Of a DNA stretch of 64,000 nucleotides, positions 37,512 to 45,342 are shown piece by piece. The number at the start of each line of letters is the position of its first letter. Positions within the stretch are counted from its first letter, which is position 1. The stretch spans positions 346,398 through 410,397 of the forward strand of contig NZ_PDUS01000002.1 of the NCBI RefSeq assembly GCF_002723455.1, in the 5' to 3' direction. A program made the translations under genes and the position numbers. Below the pieces are notes generated by a model. That model saw only the letters and a program-made list of their open reading frames with translations, had not been told where the DNA came from and ran no database searches. This DNA comes from Pseudoalteromonas sp. 3D05. Its GTDB lineage: Bacteria; Pseudomonadota; Gammaproteobacteria; Enterobacterales; Alteromonadaceae.

Positions 37512-37539
37512 CTGTGAAATTTATTATCCAGAGTTCAGG

Positions 37540-38553
37540 TTATTTAACTCGCGCTGTTGATTCGCGGGTAATTAAACGCGCTTCAAGGGTCACTTGGTAT
37601 GGTTTTTCTTCTGGTTGGGCAATACTTTCTATTAGCTTAGTTACGGCTTGCTTTGTCATATCTTCAACTGGCTGCGCAATGGTTGTTAACCCCGGCCAAA
37701 TATGACGAGCAATAGGTGCGTTATCAAACCCTGCAATCGAAATATCATCAGGCACTTTTAACTGTCTTTGCGTGGCAAGCTTTAGCACAGCCGCAGCCAT
37801 GTAATCATTGGACGCAAAAACGGCTGTTGGTCTTGGTGTTAAGTCTAAAATGCTTCGCGCACTATCAACACCCGAGTGATAACTGAAGTTACCCTCTTCA
37901 ACTAAGCCTTCATTAAATTCGACTCCATGCGTATCAAGCGCTCTTAAGTAACCCTTGAACCGTTGCTCTGTGGCACTGTGATCTGGGTGACCTTTAATAA
38001 ATGCGATCGATTTATGGCCTAAACTAATTAAGTGTTCAGTGATCTCAAATGCGCCTTGTTCATCATTACTGCGAACAGAAATTGACTCATCGTCAAGTAC
38101 TGCGGATGCAACACGCGCATAAGGAATTTTTTTCGTTTTAAGAAAATCAACAAGCTCTTTAAAATCAGAAAACGGTGGGGTCAGTACTAAACCATCCAAA
38201 CGGGAGCTTTGCAGTAACTGCTCAATATTACTAATTAACGCATCTCCACGCATATCACATGGATGAATCAATAAGTTATAGTTATTCTCTTGGCAGGCAG
38301 CAAGTGCACCCGTTTGCACACGCGTGATATAGCTTTTACTTGGATTATCGTAAATGCAACCGATTATAAAACTACGGTTTTGCGCCAAGCCTCGTGCAAT
38401 TGGATTGGGCGTATAATCAAGCTCTTTAAATACTTTGAGTACTTTTTCACGGGTTGCATCGCTAACATTAGGCTCGTTATTAAGCACTCGCGAAACGGTC
38501 TTTTTAGACACACCAGCATAACTTGCAACACTATTTATAGTAACTTTCTTCAT
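37540..38553 (-). CDS. LacI-family regulator co-transcribed with glk
   Basis: A 337-residue repressor-type protein: N-terminal helix-turn-helix (TINSVASYAGVSKKTVSRVLN, residues about 4-24), hinge helix, and periplasmic-binding-protein-like effector domain (IIGCIYDNPSK, ASNDYMAAAVLKLA, ISIAGFDNAPIA). It starts 35 bases after glk on the same strand. The most likely target is TGACACCGGTGTCA upstream of edd and glk, with glucose or an Entner-Doudoroff intermediate as effector; this is inference from position. The neighbouring plus-strand LacI protein is the competing candidate. Confidence 0.92.
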   Translation of the reverse strand: MKKVTINSVASYAGVSKKTVSRVLNNEPNVSDATREKVLKVFKELDYTPNPIARGLAQNRSFIIGCIYDNPSKSYITRVQTGALAACQENNYNLLIHPCDMRGDALISNIEQLLQSSRLDGLVLTPPFSDFKELVDFLKTKKIPYARVASAVLDDESISVRSNDEQGAFEITEHLISLGHKSIAFIKGHPDHSATEQRFKGYLRALDTHGVEFNEGLVEEGNFSYHSGVDSARSILDLTPRPTAVFASNDYMAAAVLKLATQRQLKVPDDISIAGFDNAPIARHIWPGLTTIAQPVEDMTKQAVTKLIESIAQPEEKPYQVTLEARLITRESTARVK

Positions 38554-38588
38554 CCAAACTTCCCAATGACATCCCTAATCGCGATGTT

Positions 38589-39587
38589 TTATACCTGCTC
38601 ATTTGCATGCAAACAGGCTGCTGCACCAATAAGCGGTATGTTGTCTTGTACTACTAACGTGACAGGTATTTGACTGACAAACTGAGACATTATGCCCTTT
38701 GCAGTAAAGCGCTCAACGAACCGACTTGCCAATAAACGAGATTGCATGCGAGGTAATATACCACCGCCAATAAATACACCACCTAAACCGCCAAATGTTA
38801 GCGCTAAATCCCCCGCTACACTGCCGATCCAATCACAAAACTGATTAAGCGTTGCATCACACACTGCACACTCGCCAGTATTAGCAAGTTCACTAATTTG
38901 TGCTGCCGTTAAATTTTTTGGCTCAACACCTTTTACCGCCGCCATTGCTTGGTACAAATGGCTAATACCAGGACCTGAAAAAACCGTTTCAACTGAAACA
39001 TGTGGCAACTGTTTACGCAACTCAGTAATTAACTGAGTATCTAATTCATTCACTGATGCCAATGAAATATGACCTGCTTCACAGCTCAATACTGCACTGC
39101 CTTGATTGGTACGTACTAAACTCGCCGCACCAAAACCAGTACCTGGTCCCATTACAGCAATATTGGCATTGCTGTCTGCTTGGCCGCTTTTTATTGTCAC
39201 ATTCTGCTGAGGATCTAAATAAGGAGCAGCATAAGCAAATGCAGCAAAATCATTTATGACTTCAAGGTTAGATAAGGCAAAATCTGTTTTGAGCTGTTCA
39301 ACACTAAAATGCCAGCCCAAATTTGTTAGATGTACTTGCCCTGCTTTTATAGGGCCTGCAACTGCAAGACATGCACGTTTAGGCTCAATGGGCTTGATCT
39401 GGGAAAGGTAGTTCGTTAAAGCAGCTTCTAATGAACCAAAATCTGCACTAGGAAATGTGATATTATGCTCAATAACAAATTGATTTGTTTCTTGCATAAA
39501 ATCAGTAATTAAAGCAAAGCGCGCATTCGTTCCGCCAATATCAGCGACTAATATCGGATCAAATTGTGTGTTAGGGTTGCAACTCAT
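38589..39587 (-). CDS. glk: Glucokinase
   Basis: A 332-residue ATP-dependent glucokinase of the bacterial Glk (ROK-unrelated, hexokinase-fold) type. The phosphate-1 motif DIGGTNARFAL is at the N-terminus, the sugar-contacting NDFAAFAYA follows, then GPGTGFGAASLV and GGVFIGGGILPRM. It makes glucose 6-phosphate from intracellular glucose, fitting a cell that imports maltodextrins or glucose without a PTS. First gene of a glk-lacI unit; its leader contains an intrinsic-terminator-like hairpin and an operator further upstream. Confidence 0.96.
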   Translation of the reverse strand: MSCNPNTQFDPILVADIGGTNARFALITDFMQETNQFVIEHNITFPSADFGSLEAALTNYLSQIKPIEPKRACLAVAGPIKAGQVHLTNLGWHFSVEQLKTDFALSNLEVINDFAAFAYAAPYLDPQQNVTIKSGQADSNANIAVMGPGTGFGAASLVRTNQGSAVLSCEAGHISLASVNELDTQLITELRKQLPHVSVETVFSGPGISHLYQAMAAVKGVEPKNLTAAQISELANTGECAVCDATLNQFCDWIGSVAGDLALTFGGLGGVFIGGGILPRMQSRLLASRFVERFTAKGIMSQFVSQIPVTLVVQDNIPLIGAAACLHANEQV

Positions 39588-39718
39588 AATGTTTTCTCTT
39601 TTGTCTAAGCGGTTTGCCTAGTAGCTAAAACCAAGCTTATTATTATAGTTTCAACGGCTTTGCCATCGCGGTAAGATAAACTTTAAGCTATCACCTTAAA
39701 GCCATTATCTGTTGAATA

Positions 39719-39748
39719 AAAAAGACTGCTCAATAAAATTGAGCAGTT
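39719..39748 (-). terminator. Terminator-like hairpin in the glk leader
   Basis: On the minus strand, ACTGCTCAA/TTGAGCAGT (9-bp stem, 5-base loop) is followed by six T residues. It lies between the operator at 39788 and the glk start at 39587. If glk is transcribed from a promoter near that operator, this hairpin would lie in the leader and could attenuate expression; if the promoter is downstream of it, it merely insulates. Confidence 0.65.
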
Positions 39749-39787
39749 AAAACGTTTTGACAACAAAATGATAAAACGGTGACATTA

Positions 39788-39801
39788 TGACACCGGTGTC
39801 A
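39788..39801. promoter_or_regulatory. LacI-type operator between glk and the divergent lacI-type gene
   Basis: Third copy of TGACACCGGTGTCA, about 120 bp before the plus-strand regulator and 200 bp before glk. The 333-bp gap holds this site, the hairpin above and no gene. Confidence 0.85.
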
Positions 39802-39920
39802 GCTTGGGATCAATATAAATATTCAAATCTTGATAAATAGCTTGAAAAAAATAACAAATAAACGAAAATAACATGCGTTTATAACGCCCTGCTTCATTTG
39901 TCTTTAACTAGGTTGTGTAT

Positions 39921-40940
39921 ATGAAAGGTAAAGCTACATCATTTGATATTGCCCATTATGCGGGCGTTTCACAATCTACTGTATCGCGCGCATTACGAAA
40001 CAGTCCACTGGTCAACGAAGAAACACGACGTCGTGTATATGAGGTTGCAAAACAACTAAATTATAAAGTTGATAAAAATGCCAGTAATTTACGAGCACAA
40101 CAAAGTAGTACGCTAGCGCTTTTACTTTTTGAAGATCCAACCGCAGACGAATCTCAAATCAACCCTTTTTTTCTTGCAATGCTAGGCAGTATCACCCGCG
40201 CATGCGCCAGCGAAGGTTACGATTTACTTATTTCATTTCAATCAACCAGTGCTGATTGGCAAGCCGATTACGAAGATAGTCACCGTGCCGATGGGATAAT
40301 CCTGCTTGGCTATGGAGATTATGTAGACTATCAAGCTAAGTTTAGAAGCCTGTTGGAACAGAATACAAAATTTGTTTGCTGGGGAGCCAGTGTCGATAAC
40401 AGACCCGACCTCACCGTTAGTTGCGATAACTACGGTGGCGGTAAACTTGCTGCAGATCATTTACTCAAGGTTAATCGTAAAGATTGTGCATTTATTGGCG
40501 ATGCATCAGAGCATAGCCCTGAGTTTTTTGCTCGCTATCAAGGATTTAAAGACGAATTTACTCGCCATGGTGTCACATTAAGCGAACGTAAAATGGCCAA
40601 TGCCATTTCTACAGAAGAGTCTGGCTATCATGCGACTCGCTCGTTAATCGCCAATAATATTGTCTTTAATTCACTATTCGCAGCCAGCGATTTAATCGCA
40701 ATTGGTGCAATCAGGGCATTAAAAGAAGCAGGCATTAAAGTACCTGAAGATGTTCATGTGGTGGGTTTTGATAATATAGCAGTAGCCAGCTTTACCAACC
40801 CGCCATTAACCACGGTACAACAAGATACAACGCTTGCGGGGCAAATGTTGGTTTTTAATCTACTAAAACTAATACGGGGTGAAAAGGTTGAAAACACCCT
40901 ACTGCCACCAAAATTGATAGTCCGGGGCTCGAGCATATAA
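39921..40940 (+). CDS. LacI-family transcriptional regulator
   Basis: A 339-residue regulator with N-terminal helix-turn-helix (TSFDIAHYAGVSQSTVSRALRN) and a C-terminal effector domain (LIAIGAIRALKEAGIKVPEDVHVVGFDNIA). I prefer the ATG at 39921; a GTG two codons upstream is also in frame. It is divergent from glk-lacI and shares with it the intergenic operator, so it may regulate itself or glk. Its effector and target are not evident; the recognition helix differs from that of the glk-linked regulator (SQSTVSRAL against SKKTVSRVL). Confidence 0.92.
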   Translation: MKGKATSFDIAHYAGVSQSTVSRALRNSPLVNEETRRRVYEVAKQLNYKVDKNASNLRAQQSSTLALLLFEDPTADESQINPFFLAMLGSITRACASEGYDLLISFQSTSADWQADYEDSHRADGIILLGYGDYVDYQAKFRSLLEQNTKFVCWGASVDNRPDLTVSCDNYGGGKLAADHLLKVNRKDCAFIGDASEHSPEFFARYQGFKDEFTRHGVTLSERKMANAISTEESGYHATRSLIANNIVFNSLFAASDLIAIGAIRALKEAGIKVPEDVHVVGFDNIAVASFTNPPLTTVQQDTTLAGQMLVFNLLKLIRGEKVENTLLPPKLIVRGSSI

Positions 40941-40995
40941 AAAAGTATCCTGGTTTAGAGTCATGCTAACCAGTATAAGTTACGTTTAAATGTAC

Positions 40996-41406
40996 TTAAC
41001 TATTATCTGTTTGTGTAGAAGCCCGCTTTAACCTGTAAGTATTAAGCAAGTAAGCAAGCAAAGTCGCAAAACCAATACCGAAAAAATCAGCCAGTAAGTC
41101 CATAGAGTCTAGCGTTCGAGCGGGAATGAATGCTTGACTTAGCTCTTCCAAAATAACAAAAAGTAAAACCAGCGCAGCGCCATAATAAATTCTAAAGCTT
41201 GCCAAGCCAAAGGTTTTAAATTTTAGGCCCACAGTCGCTATAAATGTTAGCACACCAAATAAACAAAAATGCCCTACTTTATCGCCATATGGAATACCTC
41301 TGATTAATTCAAAAAAAACACTTTGACCACCCGTGTTTGCCAAATAGATAACCCAAAGAATAAAAGAAAAGAAAGCCACTGCAAAAACGCGCATTAAATT
41401 GTACAT
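40996..41406 (-). CDS. VanZ-family membrane protein
   Basis: A 136-residue integral membrane protein with four hydrophobic segments. The family landmarks are GDKVGHFCLFGVL after the first helix, the Glu-rich EELSQAFIPARTLDSMDLLADFFG segment and a final helix. VanZ-like proteins are widespread and mostly of unknown role (one is linked to teicoplanin resistance in Gram-positives); no resistance function should be read into this copy. Convergent with the lacI-type gene. Confidence 0.88.
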   Translation of the reverse strand: MYNLMRVFAVAFFSFILWVIYLANTGGQSVFFELIRGIPYGDKVGHFCLFGVLTFIATVGLKFKTFGLASFRIYYGAALVLLFVILEELSQAFIPARTLDSMDLLADFFGIGFATLLAYLLNTYRLKRASTQTDNS

Positions 41407-41732
41407 AATTTTTGAACTGTGTTTAATATTTGAATTACTTTAGCATAAAGTGCTTAAAAATCCTTAAGCATATTTAAACTAATCAATACCTTAAACTGTA
41501 GATAAAAGCGATTTACCGCAATTTAAATACTCTTTATTAAATATAAGAACTGATTGCTCACAATAAAATGGAAAAATAGCCCACTGTGAATAGGCTATTT
41601 TGATGGGCGTATAATCGGCTGACTATCAATGCAAGTGCGATAAGATCATTTTACAGCCAATTACGTTTTATCGAATGTATTTACGTTTTAAGTGTGTTGA
41701 AAAATTTATTATGTGTTCACCTCCGTTTTGCT
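41407..41732. other. Intergenic region without a gene
   Basis: Holds the upstream region of the VanZ-like gene. One feature stands out: AAAATAGCC (41574-41582) and GGCTATTTT (41593-41601) form a 9-bp stem with A and T tails, like a bidirectional terminator although no gene ends there. It may be a remnant of lost genes. Confidence 0.45.
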
Positions 41733-41994
41733 AAAGTCTGTTTACCTTTCAAGGTTTAATTTGCAGCAGCCTGTTTGGTATTTAGCCAAGGCAGCGCCTA
41801 TGTGGTGGTTATTCCCTATAAATAGGCGATAAAACAACATCAATGCCAAACAGGTGCTGCCCTTCGGGTTCTGCCTAGGGGCGATTTACTCTTTGTAGCT
41901 CAGTTTTGACTTAGCCCAATAGGTTATAAACCTGGCGCCGCGATTAACCCCCCTAGCTTGAACAAATTTCAATCTGCAAAGATAAACAGACCCT
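41733..41994. repeat. MITE-like element, family A (long copy)
   Basis: A 262-bp element with imperfect ~30-bp terminal inverted repeats: AAAGTCTGTTTACCTTTCAA at the left and, read inward from the right, AGGGTCTGTTTATCTTTGCA. The right part is homologous to the element at 9071-9248. It contains an internal inverted pair (AGCAGCCTGTTTGGTATT and AATGCCAAACAGGTGCTGC-like) so much of it can fold. No coding capacity. It ends six bases before the stop codon of the HPF-like gene. Confidence 0.8.
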
Positions 41995-42000
41995 CGTGTT

Positions 42001-42303
42001 TTAACCTCGGACTTTATATTTATGCATCAATACATCTTGTAAGCTAGTAAGCGCCCGCTGAATAGCATGTAAAATGTTTTTGCCTTTGCGCTTTACCACA
42101 ACACTAGGTAGACCGGGTAATAACATGTTAATGCTACACTCTTTTAAAGTGCCATGTTGCTGAGTTGAAACATCATCAACTCTGATATCAACTTTACGGA
42201 TGTGTAAAGCATATTTGCCTAAATTACTTTTAACTAACTTTGAAAGTGAGGCCTTCATACCCGATTGAACCAGATTATTTTTAACTGTCAGTTTCAGCTT
42301 CAT
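42001..42303 (-). CDS. HPF/RaiA-like ribosome-associated protein
   Basis: A 100-residue protein starting MKLKLTVKNNLVQSGMKASL; this start is chosen over a frame eight codons longer because AGGACG lies just upstream. The beta-alpha-beta-beta-beta-alpha pattern with KVDIRVDDVSTQQHGTLKECSINMLLPGLPSVVVKRKGKNILHAIQRAL resembles the HPF/RaiA (ribosome hibernation) fold, which has the same length. It is a diverged member and may not bind the ribosome. It is divergent from the NhaR-like gene, so the two may share regulation. Confidence 0.7.
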   Translation of the reverse strand: MKLKLTVKNNLVQSGMKASLSKLVKSNLGKYALHIRKVDIRVDDVSTQQHGTLKECSINMLLPGLPSVVVKRKGKNILHAIQRALTSLQDVLMHKYKVRG

Positions 42304-42413
42304 ACTATTACGTCCTATTTGTCGCACCCTAGTTGTAGGCTTGGCTTTAATCTACTAATGTATCTAATAAGATAAAAGCTGATTATTTCTAACTAATTGA
42401 CAGGTATTTTCGA

Positions 42414-43313
42414 ATGATAACCAGTATTAACTACAACCATTTATATTATTTTTGGCAAGTTAGCCGCTGCGGGAGCATCTCAGCAGCGAGTAAAATATTG
42501 CACTTAACGCCTCAAACAATCAGCTCTCAAATTGGTGACTTAGAACATCGATTAGGTAAGGCATTGTTTATTCGAGAAGGTCGCGGGCTGATTTTGACTG
42601 AATTTGGCCAGATCACGCAGCAGTACGCTAATGATATGTTTGTCATAGCCCACGAGTGGCTTGAAACAACACAAGGAGAGCTCACACATTTATCAAAAAC
42701 CTTAAAAGTGGGGATCTCTGATGTATTACCTAAATCATTAGTATCTAAATGGTTAGCCCCGCTGATTGATAATGAGCGTATTACGAGTTTGCAATGTATC
42801 GATGGTCAACAAAATGAACTGCTTTCACAAATGGCAACACATAAACTCGACCTTGTTCTTGCCGACCAACCCTTAGACAACGCATTACCAATCAAAGCCT
42901 TTTGCCATGAGATAGGAAAAAGTCAATTAGCGTTCTTTGGCAATACACATTGGCACAAAAAATTATCAGCTGATTTCCCCCACTCATTGCATGATCAGCC
43001 CGTCGTATTACCTGCAAAAGGAAGCCCTGTCAGTCGAGCAATCTATTTTTGGCTACAAGAACTGGGATTAGAAACCACTGTAGTCGGTCACGTTGACGAC
43101 AGCGCATTAATGAAAGCGCTAGGAGAGCAAGGGTTTGGTGTATTTCCCGCGCCAATGCTCGTTAAAGACGAGATTGAGCGTCATTTTGATGTTCATTACA
43201 TAGGCGCAATAGACAATGCATACCAACATTATTACGCATTTAGCCCAGACCGATTAATAAAAGATACAATCTATTCTGAGTTCATTAAACATGCTCAACA
43301 AAGTGCGTTTTAA
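42414..43313 (+). CDS. NhaR-like LysR-family regulator
   Basis: A 299-residue LysR-type regulator. The N-terminus SINYNHLYYFWQVSRCGSISAASKILHLTPQTISSQIGDLE matches the NhaR subgroup (INYNHLYYFW, LTPQTI) of LysR proteins, followed by an effector domain without membrane segments. NhaR in enterics responds to Na+ and controls the NhaA antiporter; no antiporter is in this window, so the role here is open. The divergently transcribed HPF-like gene is a possible target. It is the last ordinary gene before the integron remnant. Confidence 0.85.
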   Translation: MITSINYNHLYYFWQVSRCGSISAASKILHLTPQTISSQIGDLEHRLGKALFIREGRGLILTEFGQITQQYANDMFVIAHEWLETTQGELTHLSKTLKVGISDVLPKSLVSKWLAPLIDNERITSLQCIDGQQNELLSQMATHKLDLVLADQPLDNALPIKAFCHEIGKSQLAFFGNTHWHKKLSADFPHSLHDQPVVLPAKGSPVSRAIYFWLQELGLETTVVGHVDDSALMKALGEQGFGVFPAPMLVKDEIERHFDVHYIGAIDNAYQHYYAFSPDRLIKDTIYSEFIKHAQQSAF

Positions 43314-43376
43314 TTATTCAATGACCAAAACCACCTTCTTGCCTGCGGCTCACAGAAATAGCCCTAGTGAACAAAT

Positions 43377-43481
43377 ACTATACTGCCTGTCAGTATAATT
43401 TACCTGCCCACAATGTTAATTTAAAGGACGTTTGCGACAGAGAAAAGATAGTACCTATTGACAGAGTTAAGGCTCATTTGT
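43377..43481 (+). mobile_element. Internally deleted IS1111-type remnant
   Basis: Bases from 43377 match an internal part of the transposase gene of the intact element (equivalent to 46549-46620, ending ...GACAGAGAAAAGAT), then jump directly to the right end of the element (equivalent to about 47606-47637, ...CCTATTGACAGAGTTAAGG). About 985 bp including the transposase C-terminus and the whole non-coding guide region are missing, and the left end is lost. The right tip abuts GTTATAACG, the attC R'' box of the GFA cassette, exactly as the intact copy abuts its attC. Confidence 0.88.
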
Positions 43482-43494
43482 GTTATAACGGACT

Positions 43495-43892
43495 TTACTC
43501 ATACTCTTGTTGTTGAGGTAAGTTATCAGCTATGTCATGCCAAGCGGCTTTGCTACCAACATAAATATGACGAGTTGGTTTTGCTTTAGGATCGGTGTCT
43601 AAGGTGCCAAGTGGGAAACCTAAAATATCAGGGTACTCATCAAATTTAGTAAATAGGCTTGAACCACAATTAGAACAACAACCTTTATGCTCACCAGGAG
43701 ATGATTCGTAGAATTTTATGAGCTCTTCACCTTGAATCGTTTTCCAGCTTTCAGATGTGATTTTTGCTCTTGTTCTAAACGCCGAAGCATGTAATTTACG
43801 ACACATACTACAATGACAATTCAGAACATCTTCAAATTCACCATCGATTCATATTGAACTTGATTACACAAGCAACTTCCTTTGTTTATCAC
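43495..43892 (-). pseudogene. Cassette gene: GFA-family zinc protein, frameshifted
   Basis: A GFA (glutathione-dependent formaldehyde-activating-like, CENP-V) fold with Cys-rich zinc sites. Reading from GTG at 43892 gives MINKGSCLCNQVQYE, the expected family N-terminus; a one-base deletion at about 43848 then shifts the frame, and IDGEFEDVLNCHCSMCRK continues in the next frame to the normal C-terminus (CSNCGSSLF, about 115 more residues). All zinc Cys motifs are intact apart from the shift, so the lesion is recent or a sequencing error. Last cassette of the array. Confidence 0.78.
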
Positions 43893-43906
43893 AATACTCT
43901 TCGTAC

Positions 43907-44008
43907 GTTATAACGCCCTAATAATGGGCAAAAAGTTGTTGGCTAAAATGTTGAGGAACGAAAACAGTCAACTGATTTTTGTCCTTATTTATTAGCTTGT
44001 TATAAAGC
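43907..44008 (-). other. Integron attC site 1 (nearest the array end)
   Basis: Read on the minus strand it begins TTATAACAAGCTAATAAATA and ends TTATTAGGGCGTTATAAC, so the simple sites are R'' TATAACA-type and R' GGGCGTTA-type as in Vibrio and Pseudoalteromonas arrays. The outer ~20 bases are complementary and the inner part (GGGCAAAAA / TTTTTGTCC and TTGGCT / AGTCAA) extends the foldable stem. Confidence 0.85.
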
Positions 44009-44010
44009 AT

Positions 44011-44379
44011 TTATACCAAACTTATTACTGGCTTATCTGTGCTTAGAACATTTAAACACTCATTGCTGCCTTTAATCAAATACTCACTTAACATAGTGTC
44101 TTTGGATAAGAAGCCAGCGCGATTACTTTCTTGAGCCAACCAACCAAAATCATGTATTTGTAAAAGCCAATTACTCGTTATTTTATTGCTTGCCCAAAAC
44201 TCTAATAAATCACCTTCATCAAGACACCTAAATCCGATTGGCTGATGAAAACATACTTCAATTCGTAAATTAGAATCAGCGACAACTACTACTTTTAAAT
44301 AGTCTAAATCGTAGTTGATTGATTCAATATGTGTTTGATTACCACTATAACTTGTGAACTCAATAGTTGAGGCTTTCAT
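44011..44379 (-). CDS. Integron cassette gene, unknown soluble protein
   Basis: A 122-residue protein starting MKASTIEFTSYSGNQTH (ATG at 44379; a TTG one codon earlier is possible). It is acidic and beta-rich, without signal peptide or membrane segment. The C-terminal half has several aromatic residues (WLLQIHDFGWLAQ). No motif recognised. Single-gene cassette followed by its own attC. Confidence 0.7.
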   Translation of the reverse strand: MKASTIEFTSYSGNQTHIESINYDLDYLKVVVVADSNLRIEVCFHQPIGFRCLDEGDLLEFWASNKITSNWLLQIHDFGWLAQESNRAGFLSKDTMLSEYLIKGSNECLNVLSTDKPVISLV

Positions 44380-44392
44380 CAAAACTTCCGTG

Positions 44393-44489
44393 CTTTATAA
44401 CGCCTCAATAACTGGCCGCAGTAGAGGCACGAAGTGCCGAAACGGAGGTCCGAGCCAGCTTGCTGGCGGGCGTTAATTGTTTTGTTAGA
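44393..44489 (-). other. Integron attC site 2 (divergent type)
   Basis: On the minus strand it begins TTCTAACAAAACAATTAACGCCC and ends ATTGAGGCGTTATAAAG. The core boxes fit an attC, but the stem (GCCAGCAAGCTGGCTCGGACC and CTCTACTGCGGCC) is GC-rich and unlike the other sites. The stop codon TAA of the adjacent cassette gene lies inside its first core box. Confidence 0.8.
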
Positions 44490-44811
44490 ACACATTCGCT
44501 AGCTGCCCGTATATTGGTGATGAATAATCGTAACCGAGCTTCCCAATTTGTGCTTGCCAGTAAAACATGCCTTTAATGTTTTCGTTAAAAACACCTTTCT
44601 TAATTCCAGCTTTCAATTCCACCAGAATCTCTTCGTGGCTTTTTAAAGAGACAGATTCATACCGATCATCGGATTTATCACATAGAAATATAATAATTCC
44701 AACTTCTTCGCCTTCGTAAGAAAAGACAGATTTAATGCCTATTCCATGAGCGTAATCATATTCGCTTAGCGAAAAATCCAATATTTTATCTTCGAATACT
44801 AGGTTGCTCAT
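44485..44811 (-). CDS. Integron cassette gene, unknown soluble protein
   Basis: A 108-residue acidic protein (many D, E, K, Y residues), without signal peptide or helix long enough to span a membrane. MFYWQAQIGKLGYDYSSPIYG near the C-terminus is the most distinctive segment. I recognise no family. The stop codon overlaps attC, as is common for cassette genes. Confidence 0.7.
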   Translation of the reverse strand: MSNLVFEDKILDFSLSEYDYAHGIGIKSVFSYEGEEVGIIIFLCDKSDDRYESVSLKSHEEILVELKAGIKKGVFNENIKGMFYWQAQIGKLGYDYSSPIYGQLANVF

Positions 44812-44816
44812 ATTTG

Positions 44817-44920
44817 TGTTCTAACGCCCTCGTTAATGGGCAAAATATTGTTGGCTGAAATGTTGAGGAACGAAAACAGCCAACTGTTTTTTGTCCTTAT
44901 TTAACAGTTTGTTATAAGTA
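44817..44920 (-). other. Integron attC site 3
   Basis: Minus strand begins TTATAACAAACTGTTAAATA and ends CGAGGGCGTTAGAAC. The body contains the same GGCTGAAATGTTGAGGAACG-like core as sites 1 and 5. Confidence 0.88.
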
Positions 44921-44922
44921 AT

Positions 44923-45216
44923 TTACTCTGGCTTTGTTTTACTTGTTACAACGGTAATCAAGCCTGCCAACAAAAGCCAAAATGATACTACAACCACATA
45001 CGCAGTAACAGACTGGGGTAACGCTCCAAACTCTTCAATTTTGAAATGTGCCTCACCCATAGCTTTTGCAACTCCAGTCCACAAAACAGGGATATTTATC
45101 CAGAATAATAAAGGAAGGAATAATAATCCAATTTTTGTTATTGCCAATAGTGGAGGTAGGTTAAATATTAAAGATATAACCAGAAAACGTTTAATTGAGA
45201 AAGCTCTAAAATTCAT
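44923..45216 (-). CDS. Integron cassette gene, small membrane protein
   Basis: A 97-residue protein with three hydrophobic segments (about 10-27, 29-48 and 68-90). The middle segment is rich in L, F and P (LLFLPLLFWINIPVLW). No family recognised. Membrane proteins without known homologues are common in integron arrays. Confidence 0.7.
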   Translation of the reverse strand: MNFRAFSIKRFLVISLIFNLPPLLAITKIGLLFLPLLFWINIPVLWTGVAKAMGEAHFKIEEFGALPQSVTAYVVVVSFWLLLAGLITVVTSKTKPE

Positions 45217-45239
45217 CGATGACTACAATCCTTTGATTA

Positions 45240-45341
45240 CTTATAACGCCCTGTTAACAGACAAAATATAGTTGGCTAGAATAAGCGACGAAGGAGCAAA
45301 AGCCAACTGTATTTTGTCCTTGTTTAACAGCTTGTTAAGTT
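45240..45341 (-). other. Integron attC site 4
   Basis: Minus strand begins ACTTAACAAGCTGTTAAACA and ends AACAGGGCGTTATAAG. The stem is related to sites 1, 3 and 5 (TTGGCT, ACAAAATA) but with a different loop (GAATAAGCGACGAAGGAGC). Confidence 0.88.
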
Positions 45342-45342
45342 G

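Noticed and set aside
40996..41406. Glycopeptide resistance from the VanZ-like protein
   Set aside because: The family is broad, and no van cluster or other resistance gene is nearby.
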